A DNA stretch of 64,000 nucleotides from assembly GCF_000158095.2 (NCBI RefSeq), contig NZ_CM011002.1:3319203-3383202 (forward strand), given 5' to 3'. How positions within the stretch are numbered: position 1 is the first letter of the stretch; each line of letters opens with the position of its first letter. The notes under the pieces are model-generated. The model searched no databases. It saw only the letters and a list, made by a program, of their open reading frames with translations, and was not told where the DNA came from. The position numbers were made by a program, and so were the translations under genes. This document shows positions 46,237 to 54,836 of the stretch, piece by piece. The stretch comes from Roseibium alexandrii DFL-11 (lineage in GTDB: Bacteria; Pseudomonadota; Alphaproteobacteria; Rhizobiales; Stappiaceae).

Positions 46237-47847
46237 ATGCAGGAAGTAGGCGATAGGAATTCAGCCATTGGCAGCGAAACGTTCGGCTTCAAAGGACTGA
46301 AAGCGCTCTATTGGAACCAGAGCGAGCCTGCGCTTTATGAGTATTCCCTGAACCGAGGTGAAAGCCAGCTGGCCGCTGGCGGTGCTCTGGTCGCAGAAAC
46401 CGGCGTGCACACCGGCCGCTCGCCGAAAGACAAGTTTGTGGTCCTTGATGACCATACCAAGGATGCCGTCTGGTGGGATAACAACGCAAAGATGTCACAG
46501 GAGCAGTTTGATCTCCTGATGAGTGACTTCCTTGCGCACGCTGAAGGAATGGAGCTGTTTGCGCAGGATCTTTACGGCGGAGCAGATGCCGACCACCGCC
46601 TGCCGGTCCGCGTCTATACAGAATATGCGTGGCATTCTCTTTTCATCCGCAACCTTCTGCTGCGCCCGGAGCGCAGCGAGCTCGCTGGTTTTGCGCCGGA
46701 AATGACGATTGTTGATTTGCCGAGCTTTACAGCCGACCCGGCCCGCCACGGCTGCCGCAGCGAGACCGTGATTGCCGTTGATCTTACCCGCAAGATCGTT
46801 CTGATCGGCGGCACGTCCTACGCTGGCGAGATGAAGAAGTCGGTGTTTACCGTTCTCAATCATCTGCTTCCGGAAAAAGGCATCATGCCGATGCACTGCT
46901 CGGCCAATGTTGGCGACAACGGCGATACAGCCGTCTTCTTTGGCCTGTCCGGCACCGGCAAGACAACCCTGTCCGCTGATCCGTCACGCACTCTGATCGG
47001 CGATGACGAACACGGCTGGAGCGAAAACGGCGTCTTCAACTTTGAAGGCGGCTGCTATGCGAAGACCATCAAACTTTCCGCTGAGGCAGAGCCGGAAATC
47101 TATTCCACCACCCAGCGGTTCGGCACGGTTCTGGAGAACGTTGTTCTGGATGCCCAGCGGGTTCCTGATTTCGACGATGGTTCGAAAACAGAGAATACGC
47201 GTGCCGCCTACCCGATCCACTTTATTTCCAATGCCAGCGACACTGGCTGTGCGCCGGTCCCGAAGACGATCATCATGCTGACGGCAGACGCCTTCGGTGT
47301 CATGCCGCCTATCGCCCGCCTCACCCCGGCCCAGGCAATGTATCACTTCCTGTCAGGTTACACGGCAAAGGTGGCTGGTACTGAAAAGGGCGTGACCGAG
47401 CCGCAGGCCACCTTCTCTACGTGTTTCGGCGCCCCGTTCCTGCCGCGCCATCCGTCAGAATACGGCAATCTGCTCAAGGATCTGATCGCTAAGCACAATG
47501 TCGGTTGCTGGCTGGTAAACACTGGCTGGACCGGCGGTGCGCATGGTGTCGGCCACCGGATGCCGATCAAGGCGACCCGCACACTTTTGCAGGCTGCACT
47601 CTCCGGCGATCTTTCGAACGCAGAATTCCGAACAGATGCGAATTTCGGCTTCGAAGTTCCTGTCGAAGTTGCCGGTGTGGACACAGAGATCCTGACGCCG
47701 CGCGACACTTGGGCCGACAAAGAGGCCTATGACGCACAGGCCGCCAAACTGGTCGATATGTTCGTCAACAATTTCGAGACCTTCGAACCACACGTCGACA
47801 ACTCAGTCCGCAGCGCAGCTCCATCCGTCCGGCTCGCGGCAGAATAA
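46237..47847 (+). CDS. pckA: Phosphoenolpyruvate carboxykinase (ATP)
   Basis: A 536-residue gluconeogenic enzyme converting oxaloacetate and ATP to phosphoenolpyruvate. Motifs: [28 protein letters not shown] (P-loop of the PEPCK type), IGDDEHGW and [15 protein letters not shown]. The frame is open upstream, but the family start is the ATG at 46237. It faces chvI, matching the known chvI-pckA neighbourhood of rhizobia. Confidence 0.96.
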   Translation: MQEVGDRNSAIGSETFGFKGLKALYWNQSEPALYEYSLNRGESQLAAGGALVAETGVHTGRSPKDKFVVLDDHTKDAVWWDNNAKMSQEQFDLLMSDFLAHAEGMELFAQDLYGGADADHRLPVRVYTEYAWHSLFIRNLLLRPERSELAGFAPEMTIVDLPSFTADPARHGCRSETVIAVDLTRKIVLIGGTSYAGEMKKSVFTVLNHLLPEKGIMPMHCSANVGDNGDTAVFFGLSGTGKTTLSADPSRTLIGDDEHGWSENGVFNFEGGCYAKTIKLSAEAEPEIYSTTQRFGTVLENVVLDAQRVPDFDDGSKTENTRAAYPIHFISNASDTGCAPVPKTIIMLTADAFGVMPPIARLTPAQAMYHFLSGYTAKVAGTEKGVTEPQATFSTCFGAPFLPRHPSEYGNLLKDLIAKHNVGCWLVNTGWTGGAHGVGHRMPIKATRTLLQAALSGDLSNAEFRTDANFGFEVPVEVAGVDTEILTPRDTWADKEAYDAQAAKLVDMFVNNFETFEPHVDNSVRSAAPSVRLAAE

Positions 47848-47858
47848 ACAGGAGTGCG

Positions 47859-47892
47859 GTCCGGGCACCGGCCAATCTGCCGGTGCCCGGAC
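47859..47892. terminator. Strong hairpin between convergent pckA and the RiPP-like cluster
   Basis: Perfect 13-bp stem GTCCGGGCACCGG / CCGGTGCCCGGAC with an 8-base loop, directly after the pckA stop and before the leftward cluster's last stop. The T-tract is weak, so it may act in either direction or stabilise 3' ends. Confidence 0.65.
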
Positions 47893-47930
47893 ACGTTTCA
47901 AACGCTGCTGTTTTCTGGCTGTTTGGTGGT

Positions 47931-48347
47931 TCACGCAGGGCCTGCACGGTCTGGCTGCCAGCTCACATGTCTGATCGGCACAGTCGTTTCTGACGGTTTC
48001 AAAAGCGGCGCACAATATCGGCTCCAAGCAAACTCGTTCCGGATGAACCGGATCCACCCGGAAATACCATCCCGTCGAAGGCTCCTTAACAAACGGATCG
48101 TTATCGGAGTTTGAAGCACGATTACGCAATCACATCTTTCGATGAGTGCTCGCGACGCGGAAATACTCCCGGATAACAGCCCTTCGATAACGACAGATCC
48201 TTCCGCATCAGGGTGTCTCGTTTCCAATTCTGGCAACAGGGTCTCGACCCCGTCATAAAGATCAAGCTGGTAGGGCTGAACCGCAGATAAGTTGCGCGCA
48301 AAACTCGTTTTGCCGCTACAAGAGGCTCCGGTAATCAAGACCAGCAC
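47931..48347 (-). CDS. Small P-loop kinase-like protein of the RiPP-like cluster
   Basis: A 138-residue P-loop NTPase: LITGASCSGKTSFARNL begins the chain, a VVIEGLLSGS strand follows around residues 52-61, and an Arg-rich stretch (TIRLLRSLRRDG) could be a lid. The overall shape is a short nucleotide- or small-molecule kinase (uridine-kinase/shikimate-kinase class); the substrate is not predictable. It is the last gene of the cluster, 13 bases after the acyltransferase-like gene, so likely cotranscribed. I do not recognise a named family. Confidence 0.6.
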   Translation of the reverse strand: MLVLITGASCSGKTSFARNLSAVQPYQLDLYDGVETLLPELETRHPDAEGSVVIEGLLSGSISASRALIERCDCVIVLQTPITIRLLRSLRRDGISGWIRFIRNEFAWSRYCAPLLKPSETTVPIRHVSWQPDRAGPA

Positions 48348-48360
48348 GGCAGTAACCTCA

Positions 48361-49305
48361 TCAATTCAACCGGTCGCGCAAGGTGTTCCACAAGCGCCAC
48401 TGCACCGGATACCGACGGATCAGGCACTCAAGTGCGATACCAAGCCGAAAAGACAGGTCTGAGAGCTGAAAGCGCCTGCTGTCACCGTCTGTGAGGTCCG
48501 GAAAGAATTCTACTCGGACCAGCTCCTTCGATAGATCAAGATCACGTGCAACAGCCATCGGAACTATCGCGGCATTTGTCTGTCTCGCAATCTTTAGCAA
48601 GGAGCGGGATACCGAAACCCAGGCGCCAAACATGGGTGCCTCAATCGTACCCGATCCTTCATAAATATAATCACAGTAGGCTGCTGTAACGCTCCCTTCA
48701 TTTAACAACTTCAGCAAAGGGCGTACGGCTGCAGTGCTCGCAGGCAACTCTGCTACACTCTTTGGCAAGCCATCCAAAGTGAGAGAAGCACTTCCTCCAG
48801 GAGCCTTGCGGATCACGCCTATCTTGCGGTCTCTCAACGGAGGACTCACAAAGGCATAACCTGGATGTGTCTGAAAAACGCTGACAAGAATTACACCCCG
48901 GCCTGTTTCGCTCGGATCAAGCACATGCTCAGCACCCGACACATCTAGTTCTGTTTGCGGAAACGTCCCCGAGGCAAAATCAATGGAATCAGAAAGTGAG
49001 GCAAAAAGGAGACGCGCATGATCCAATGCCAATGACCTACGCTGCTCATCGGTCCACACCCAATCAACCAACTCCATGTTCCAGCGGAGTTCCTTCGCAT
49101 AGTTACCGATGTTATCGACAAACATGTCCCGGCCAACATCCGATAACATGACACGGCGCTGTCGAGACGGAATCCGCGACAGATCCCGCCGCCACTCAGC
49201 GTCGTCGAACCAATCCCCCAAAAGCCGGTGGACATCAATATTGCCGCGCGGACTGCGTCTTTTCTCGCAATCAATGCGCCAACGGGTCTGCAAAACGTTC
49301 TGCAT
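48361..49305 (-). CDS. LpxL/HtrB-like acyltransferase-fold protein
   Basis: About 314 residues resembling lipid A/lysophospholipid acyltransferases. The match is strongest over IEAPMFGAWVSVSRSLLKIARQTNAAIVPM (quoted in part), corresponding to the LpxL FFG...A..tgA.vvP block, and the C-terminal RRYPVQWRLWNTLRDRL, corresponding to the H-P-x-Q-W-x-W block. The canonical catalytic HX4D/E is altered: THPGYAF has the His without the acid. It may be a divergent acyltransferase or a binding protein. Start uncertain: ATG at 49305 overlaps the radical SAM gene by 35 bases; an in-frame GTG at 49380 would overlap more. No N-terminal membrane segment is evident. Confidence 0.65.
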   Translation of the reverse strand: MQNVLQTRWRIDCEKRRSPRGNIDVHRLLGDWFDDAEWRRDLSRIPSRQRRVMLSDVGRDMFVDNIGNYAKELRWNMELVDWVWTDEQRRSLALDHARLLFASLSDSIDFASGTFPQTELDVSGAEHVLDPSETGRGVILVSVFQTHPGYAFVSPPLRDRKIGVIRKAPGGSASLTLDGLPKSVAELPASTAAVRPLLKLLNEGSVTAAYCDYIYEGSGTIEAPMFGAWVSVSRSLLKIARQTNAAIVPMAVARDLDLSKELVRVEFFPDLTDGDSRRFQLSDLSFRLGIALECLIRRYPVQWRLWNTLRDRLN

Positions 49306-50755
49306 ATCGAAATAGCCGATCCGAGTTTGCGAGCCGCCGCAAGATATCTGGGAAAAGCGCCATCGAAACCGCACATTCACCGGTATCTACTTTGGTGACA
49401 TCTCCGGTCTTTGCCAGACAGGTACCACCGCAAAAGGTCCGCCAGTCGCAGGTTGTACAGGGGGTAAGGTTTCGAACGGTCCGGCTCCGGATATTTTGCG
49501 CCTGAGCGGAGGACAAAGCTCCGGATATCCCGCCCTCGGCAAGACTCCCCAACGATAAAGCGGGTTCGCTTATGCAGTCACAGGCCTCCACTGTTCCATC
49601 GGCGGAGACCGAGACCAATTCCTTAGCAGCACCGCAACCATTGCGCAGGCACATGTTCGGACGCTCGTATCCAAGCACGTTCCGCACGTAGTGCAAGACA
49701 GGGCGGATTTCCATGTCGCCAAACTCATCCGCTTCGACCCCATCCAGGAGATCCATGTAAGAAGTGATCAATTCGTCCAAATCAGGAGCAAAGCGTGATG
49801 GCTTTTTTGTAGCCCGGCCAGCTGCCTGAAACACCGTGACATCCCAACACCGCACTCCCCAATCGCGAAAGTGACAGGCGACCTCCTTCAGTCTGGCGGC
49901 GTTGGCGTTGGTAACGGTAGTCAGGACCCCCATCTGGCTTGCAAGTTCGGGAAACTCTGAAATTGCCTCTGTGATGTTTTGCCAAGTTCCCCGTCCCTTA
50001 AAGTCGACCCGGAACGTATCGTTTACCGATTTCGGACCATCCAAAGATACACCGACAGAAAAGCGGTTTTTGATGAGAAACTTCACGATTTCCGGCGTAA
50101 AGCGCGTTCCGTTGGTCTGGATGGACAACAACAGCTCGGTACCTGTCTTTTGTGCCTCCACTTGAGCATACGCAACAAGGTCTGTGATGGCATCGTATGC
50201 CAGCAATGGCTCCCCACCATGAAATAGGATGTTCAGGCGCGGACCGACATTCTCTAAGGTCCCCCGAATGGCTTTTTTGCCCTGTTCGACGGTCAGCCGG
50301 TTCTTGTAGGTGGCCGCCTCAAAGTCATAGCAATACGTGCAAGCAATGTTGCAGTAGCCCGCCATTTTCAGAATCAAGGTATTGATTCTGCTTGTTTCGT
50401 TCTCGAAATCGACATGATCCCAAGCGTTCCGGCCATTGACTGACAAAAGCCCAGCACGATAAAGCTCGGCGACGAGCGGTGTTTCTAAGGCATCTGGAAA
50501 TCTGTCCAAAAGGCGGGAGGACGCAGCCTCAAGAAGCGCTTGCACATCTTGGACAGAATGACTTTCAACAATGATCCAAGACCCTGAATGCGCTTGAAGA
50601 AACAAGGATTTACCAGAACCGATTGCGCGGCAAGTTATCGGTCCTGACACACCGAAACGCGTCTTCGGCACCGCCTCCCGGCCAGCCATTTCTACTTGCA
50701 ACCGAGCCTCCCATACCAAGGCTTTGCCTAAGCAGCCGGCCTCCACTTTTTCCAC
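49271..50755 (-). CDS. Radical SAM/SPASM peptide maturase
   Basis: A 494-residue radical SAM enzyme probably modifying the small peptide encoded upstream. The SAM cluster Cys are 135, 139 and 142 (YCNIACTYCY); FHGGEPLL (178-185) is the SAM-binding GGEP motif. The SPASM domain carries auxiliary-cluster Cys 369, 374, 392, 394, 433, 436, 442, 446 and 461 in the C-x2-C-x5-C-x3-C arrangement. Residues ~60-110 may be a PqqD-like peptide-recognition region. Related SPASM enzymes form cyclophane or thioether links. The GTG start at 50755 is a weak call; ATG 50689 and TTG 50701 are alternatives. Confidence 0.85.
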   Translation of the reverse strand: MEKVEAGCLGKALVWEARLQVEMAGREAVPKTRFGVSGPITCRAIGSGKSLFLQAHSGSWIIVESHSVQDVQALLEAASSRLLDRFPDALETPLVAELYRAGLLSVNGRNAWDHVDFENETSRINTLILKMAGYCNIACTYCYDFEAATYKNRLTVEQGKKAIRGTLENVGPRLNILFHGGEPLLAYDAITDLVAYAQVEAQKTGTELLLSIQTNGTRFTPEIVKFLIKNRFSVGVSLDGPKSVNDTFRVDFKGRGTWQNITEAISEFPELASQMGVLTTVTNANAARLKEVACHFRDWGVRCWDVTVFQAAGRATKKPSRFAPDLDELITSYMDLLDGVEADEFGDMEIRPVLHYVRNVLGYERPNMCLRNGCGAAKELVSVSADGTVEACDCISEPALSLGSLAEGGISGALSSAQAQNIRSRTVRNLTPCTTCDWRTFCGGTCLAKTGDVTKVDTGECAVSMALFPDILRRLANSDRLFRYAERFADPLAH

Positions 50756-50868
50756 GCATACTGAGCGCGTTTAAAGACGAGGAATTAGCTGGGATGCTCC
50801 TCATTTTGGAACACCCCAGCTCGCGCCAAGAACAAACTTGCAAAAAATATCTGATGGATCGAGCGACC

Positions 50869-51087
50869 TTAGCAGGCCCGTTTCCAGATCGTCTTCGTCC
50901 ATGCCGACGCGGCATCCTTCCCGCCACTCAGACGTCCGCCACGGATAATGACATCATCAATGCCCCGGCCGACCTGACTTCCGAGCATAGATTTTACAAG
51001 ACTTTCCAGCTGATCCGAATTCAAATCCGCACGCTGGAGCATGTCTTCGTCAGGGAGTTGAATAACGACCGATTTCCCTTTTTCCAT
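50869..51087 (-). CDS. Putative RiPP precursor peptide (W-x-K/R core)
   Basis: A 72-residue peptide directly upstream of the radical SAM gene. The ATG at 51087 has an ideal GGAGGG site with about 5-base spacing, so I prefer it to the GTG four codons upstream. Residues 1-56 form a leader-like helix-rich part with a double glycine at 55-56 (LSGG). The C-terminal core ends SAWTKTIWKRAC, with two W-x-K/R triplets at W63-K65 and W68-R70 spaced five residues apart and a terminal Cys72. Three-residue cyclophane RiPPs have an aromatic residue linked to the residue two positions on; the pattern fits. Crosslinking is inferred. No family name assigned. Confidence 0.75.
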   Translation of the reverse strand: MEKGKSVVIQLPDEDMLQRADLNSDQLESLVKSMLGSQVGRGIDDVIIRGGRLSGGKDAASAWTKTIWKRAC

Positions 51088-51130
51088 CTTACCCTCCACT
51101 AAACCTAAAAGTTATTTTTAATACAATACA

Positions 51131-51159
51131 ACCATACTCTCGGTCTTCCCTTACGTCAA
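51131..51159 (-). promoter_or_regulatory. Sigma-70-like promoter of the RiPP-like cluster
   Basis: Leftward: TTGACG (51154-51159), 17-bp spacer, TATGGT (51131-51136), expected start near 51124, about 37 bases before the peptide ATG. Confidence 0.65.
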
Positions 51160-51212
51160 CTTCAAGTGCCAAGGATTTCTGCCACTGAGCTATCGACTTC
51201 TGTACGTTGCGC

Positions 51213-51218
51213 TATAAT
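51213..51218 (+). promoter_or_regulatory. -10 element for the xdhC operon
   Basis: Perfect TATAAT at a suitable distance (about 32 bases) from the GTG start at 51250, divergent from the RiPP-like cluster promoter. The matching -35 is weak. Confidence 0.5.
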
Positions 51219-51249
51219 CTCCTCAAAAAACAGTGTGAGGAGAATACCA

Positions 51250-51591
51250 GTGTCATCGGATGTCATTCCACCGTCGGACGGTTTGGACGTACTCTCAACC
51301 ACCCAAACCTGGAAAGAGGCGGGCCGCTCTGTGGCCTTGGCGACTGTCGTTGAGACTTGGGGGTCTGCGCCGCGCCCCGCCGGATCGCATCTGGTGATCG
51401 ATGCTGACGGCAATTTCGAAGGGTCAGTATCAGGCGGCTGCGTTGAAGGCGCCGTCGTTGCGGAAGCCATTGATGTCATTGAAACAGGTAAAGCGGCGAT
51501 GCTTGAATTTGGCGTTGCTGATGAAACCGCTTGGCGGGTTGGTCTGTCCTGCGGCGGCCGCATTCGCGTTTATGTCGAGCCGGTTAACTGA
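51250..51591 (+). CDS. XdhC N-terminal-type protein (Mo-enzyme maturation)
   Basis: About 113 residues equal to the N-terminal XdhC/CoxI domain, which inserts sulfurated molybdenum cofactor into Mo hydroxylases. Signature TWGSAPRPAGSHLVIDADG and GSVSGGCVEGAVV. The start is the GTG at 51250 with GAGGAG upstream; open frame before it is not family-like. The Rossmann half of XdhC is encoded separately two genes downstream, with an exporter gene between. Confidence 0.85.
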   Translation: MSSDVIPPSDGLDVLSTTQTWKEAGRSVALATVVETWGSAPRPAGSHLVIDADGNFEGSVSGGCVEGAVVAEAIDVIETGKAAMLEFGVADETAWRVGLSCGGRIRVYVEPVN

Positions 51592-51604
51592 TTGAGTATA
51601 TTCG

Positions 51605-52234
51605 ATGCCACCTTTTGAGACGTTATTGGCCTTTTTCGCCGCGACTGCGCTTTTCGCCTACATGCCAGGCCCCGCCCTGCTTTACACCGCCGCTCAAACG
51701 ATCGCGCGCGGACGCCGCGCCGGGTTTCTTGCAGCTCTTGGCATTCATATGGGCTGCTACGTCCATGTCTTTGCAGCAGCTCTCGGGCTCTCTGCGATCT
51801 TTTCTGTCGTTCCGAGTCTTTACTTTGCGCTGAAACTCATCGGCGGCGCCTATCTGATTTTTCTCGGCGTTCAGATGATCCGCGCACGGGCGGAAAGTGG
51901 CGCAATACCGAACCTGACCCCGAAAAGCGGCCGGCGGGCCATGGTGGACAGCTTCCTCGTGGAAGTCCTCAATCCGAAAGTCGCCGTCTTTTTCATAGCG
52001 TTTCTGCCACAGTTCGTTAGCCCGGAAGCGGCCCTTCCGGTCTGGGCACAGTTTCTCATTCTCGGAACCATTGTGAACTTTGCATTTACGTCGGCTGATA
52101 TCGTTACCGTGCTTTTTGCATCAGAAGTCAAAAAGCGCTTCACGCGTCAATCCAGAATGCAGGCAGTCACCAGGTGGGCCGGCGGCTCACTGCTTGTCGG
52201 GCTTGGGCTGAAACTGGCAACAGATCGCAGCTGA
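51605..52234 (+). CDS. LysE/RhtB family amino-acid exporter
   Basis: A 209-residue inner-membrane protein with about six hydrophobic segments. GPALLYTAAQTIARGRRAGF matches the LysE/RhtB G-P-x-x-x-x-x-x-x-x-x-x-G-x-x-x-G signature, and EVLNPKVAVFFIAFLPQFV the conserved later loop. Substrate not predictable. It sits inside the molybdenum-cofactor operon, with 13- and 1-base gaps to its neighbours, which is an odd place for it. Confidence 0.88.
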   Translation: MPPFETLLAFFAATALFAYMPGPALLYTAAQTIARGRRAGFLAALGIHMGCYVHVFAAALGLSAIFSVVPSLYFALKLIGGAYLIFLGVQMIRARAESGAIPNLTPKSGRRAMVDSFLVEVLNPKVAVFFIAFLPQFVSPEAALPVWAQFLILGTIVNFAFTSADIVTVLFASEVKKRFTRQSRMQAVTRWAGGSLLVGLGLKLATDRS

Positions 52235-52235
52235 C

Positions 52236-52931
52236 ATGGACCTTTCACTCCTGAGCCAACTGAATGCGGGACGCGCTGCTCGAAGGGCGGCTATCCTGGT
52301 CACCAATATGACGGATGGCAGCCAACGGCTGATCAAACAGAATGTTGCTTACCGTAACGACCTTCTGGCCGAAGAGTTCGACAAGCGTTTCCTGTCCGGC
52401 AAATCCGGCCTTGTCAAAACCGATGCAGGCGAGGCTTTTCTTACCGTCTCTGTCCCCGCACCCCGGCTTGTCCTCATTGGCGCCGTACACATAAGTCAGG
52501 CACTCGTTCCCATGGCTGAGATTGCAGGATTCAATGTCAGCGTAATTGATCCACGAACGGCCTTTGCGACCGAAGACCGGTTTCCTGGATCCAGCCTGTT
52601 GGCCGAGTGGCCGGAAGATGTGCTCCGTGATCAGCCATTTGATCCCTACACGGCCGTCGCGGCTGTCACGCACGACCCTAAAATCGACGATTATCCTCTC
52701 ATGGAAGCGCTCAAAACAGGGTGCTTCTATGTAGGTGCACTCGGCAGCAAAAAGACCCATGGAAAGCGCCTGGAGCGGTTTCGGGAAGCGGGCTTGTCAG
52801 TGGATGTAATGAGCCGGATTGAAGCGCCAATCGGTCTCGATATTGGCGCGGCTTCACCACAAGAGATAGCTGTTGCCGTTCTGGCATCTGTTATCAAGGC
52901 TTTGCGCAAGCCGGGTGGAGTTCCAGCATGA
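52236..52931 (+). CDS. XdhC C-terminal Rossmann-domain protein
   Basis: A 231-residue protein equal to the C-terminal half of XdhC/CoxI: RLVLIGAVHISQALVPMAEIAGFNV is a Rossmann strand with altered G-x-G-x-x-A, and FYVGALGSKKTHGKRLERFR is the family signature, with GLDIGAASPQEIAVAVLASV near the end. Together with the gene at 51250 it makes up the functions of one XdhC. Its ATGA stop overlaps the next gene. Confidence 0.88.
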   Translation: MDLSLLSQLNAGRAARRAAILVTNMTDGSQRLIKQNVAYRNDLLAEEFDKRFLSGKSGLVKTDAGEAFLTVSVPAPRLVLIGAVHISQALVPMAEIAGFNVSVIDPRTAFATEDRFPGSSLLAEWPEDVLRDQPFDPYTAVAAVTHDPKIDDYPLMEALKTGCFYVGALGSKKTHGKRLERFREAGLSVDVMSRIEAPIGLDIGAASPQEIAVAVLASVIKALRKPGGVPA

Positions 52932-54547
52932 AGTTTGGCCCGGTTCAGCCGGAGGATGCTGAGGGCTGCGTGCTCGCCCATTCGACCAAATTGCCTGGCC
53001 TCGTCCTAAAGAAAGGGCATCGCTTAACAACAGCTGACTGTGCTCTTTTGAGCGAAGCTGGCCTGGAGACAATTGTCGTTGCGCGCCTTGAAGCCGGAGA
53101 CCTCGACGAGGACACGGCAGCCGCCCGGCTCGGACAAGCTGCCAAAGGCGCCGGCCTTTACACGGACGCGCCGTTTACGGGCCGGATGAACCTGTTTTCA
53201 GACACCGACGGTGTTCTGGTCATTGATGAGACCGCGGTCACAGCTGCCAATAGAATAGATCCGGCCATTACCTTTGCAACGCTCGCAAATCATACCCGCG
53301 TCACACCGGGCAGGATGGTCGCAACTGCCAAGATTATTCCGTTCGCCGTGGCCGATGAATTGCTTGGAAAAGCCGAAACTGCGGTTAATAGTGCGGTCTG
53401 TGTCGCGCCGTTTTCTGCCCGCAAGGTTGGCTTGATCGCAACATCCTTGCCCCATTTGAAACCAGCCACGATGGACAAGACCCGCCGGATACTCGAAGAC
53501 CGGCTTCGGGCAAGCGGCAGTCATATCGCGGCTGAACTGCGCGTCGACCATACCGAAGAGGCCGTTTCTACTGCCATTTCCCAAATGAATGCCAGCGGCA
53601 TGGATTTGCTGATCCTGTTTGGTGCGTCCGCAGTTGTTGACCGGGAAGATGTTCTTCCTGCGGCGCTGGAGAGAGCGGGTGGTGAAATACAACACCTGGG
53701 CATGCCAGTGGATCCGGGCAACCTTCTCATGCTGGGCGGCCTCAACGCCACGCCAGTGATCGGCGCACCCGGGTGCGCCCGCAGCCCAAAGGAAAACGGA
53801 TTTGACTGGATCCTGGATCGCCTGCTTGCCGGATTGGAAGTTTCTACCCACGACATTACCAGCATGGGCGTTGGAGGCCTCTTGATGGAGATCGGAACGC
53901 GGCCGCAACCAAGGGCCCCAAAAGCGTCCCGGTCGGCACCGAAGGTCGCAGCGATCATTCTGGGCGCCGGCAAATCCTCCCGCATGGGCGGGCCGAACAA
54001 GCTGCTGGCGCAGTTGGATGGCAAGTCCTTGATCCGTCACGCTGCGGAAACTGTTCGCGATGCTGAACTGACCGAAACCGTTCTGGTGACCGGTCATCTT
54101 GCCGAGAGGGTCGAAGCCGAAGTTGATGATCTTGATCTGAAGGTCACGTTTAATCCCGATTATGCGGATGGTATGGCAGGCTCCATACGCGCTGGGATGA
54201 ATGCACTGAAAACGGACCCGGATGCTGTTGTTATCCTACTCGGGGATATGCCGCGCATTACGCCGGAAGACTTGAATCGTCTTATTGGTGCCTACCGGGA
54301 AAGCTCCAACAACCTGATCGTCACAGCGACAGCAGACGGGAAACGCGGCAATCCGGTTCTTTGGGACAGGCGCTTTTTTGATGCGCTGAAATCCTTGACC
54401 GGTGACGTCGGCGCCCGTCACGTTATTGCTGAGAACTCGGGCTTCGTAGCGGAAGTTGAGCTTGGCGATGCGGCCCGGCTCGACCTGGACACGCCCCAAG
54501 CATTGTTTGCGGCTGGCGGACAGCTCCCGCCAGATGACGGGCAATAA
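52928..54547 (+). CDS. Molybdopterin-binding/MocA-like nucleotidyltransferase fusion
   Basis: A 539-residue two-domain protein. Residues ~1-330 resemble a MoeA-type molybdopterin-binding domain (DLLILFGASAVVDREDVLPAAL, quoted in part; GMPVDPGNLLMLG; GAPGCARSPKENGFDW). Residues ~345-530 are a MobA/MocA-type nucleotidyltransferase (AIILGAGKSSRMGGPNKLLAQLDG, quoted in part; VILLGDMPRIT; GNPVLWDRRFF). Such fusions belong to cofactor maturation for xanthine-dehydrogenase-family Mo enzymes, probably making the cytidine dinucleotide form. No target dehydrogenase gene is in the window. Confidence 0.85.
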   Translation: MKFGPVQPEDAEGCVLAHSTKLPGLVLKKGHRLTTADCALLSEAGLETIVVARLEAGDLDEDTAAARLGQAAKGAGLYTDAPFTGRMNLFSDTDGVLVIDETAVTAANRIDPAITFATLANHTRVTPGRMVATAKIIPFAVADELLGKAETAVNSAVCVAPFSARKVGLIATSLPHLKPATMDKTRRILEDRLRASGSHIAAELRVDHTEEAVSTAISQMNASGMDLLILFGASAVVDREDVLPAALERAGGEIQHLGMPVDPGNLLMLGGLNATPVIGAPGCARSPKENGFDWILDRLLAGLEVSTHDITSMGVGGLLMEIGTRPQPRAPKASRSAPKVAAIILGAGKSSRMGGPNKLLAQLDGKSLIRHAAETVRDAELTETVLVTGHLAERVEAEVDDLDLKVTFNPDYADGMAGSIRAGMNALKTDPDAVVILLGDMPRITPEDLNRLIGAYRESSNNLIVTATADGKRGNPVLWDRRFFDALKSLTGDVGARHVIAENSGFVAEVELGDAARLDLDTPQALFAAGGQLPPDDGQ

Positions 54548-54836
54548 AGCGCTAAACAATGGATGTTGTTTGCCTTTCTCAGCAAAAGTAAACCGGGCTT
54601 AACCGGCTATGCAGCAAATGCAAGGCCGACATGCCTGCTATTCTATTGCAATTTTGTGACATTCGACCTATGTACCCTTTGCGCTTGCTGAAGAGCTCTC
54701 TGCTTGCAGGGGTGGGCCATGAAAAACGTCCCGGGCGTCTGCTAAATCCGATTTATTTCAAAGGCTGTTCGGATCCTCACTTGAGGAGGATGCTCGAGCG
54801 CCTTTGGTGTGTGCGTATAGAATAAAGGAAACTGTC

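Noticed and set aside
51166..51249. Longer N-terminus for the first xdhC gene
   Set aside because: The extra 28 residues are not family-like, lie over the promoter and a better start with GAGGAG exists at 51250.
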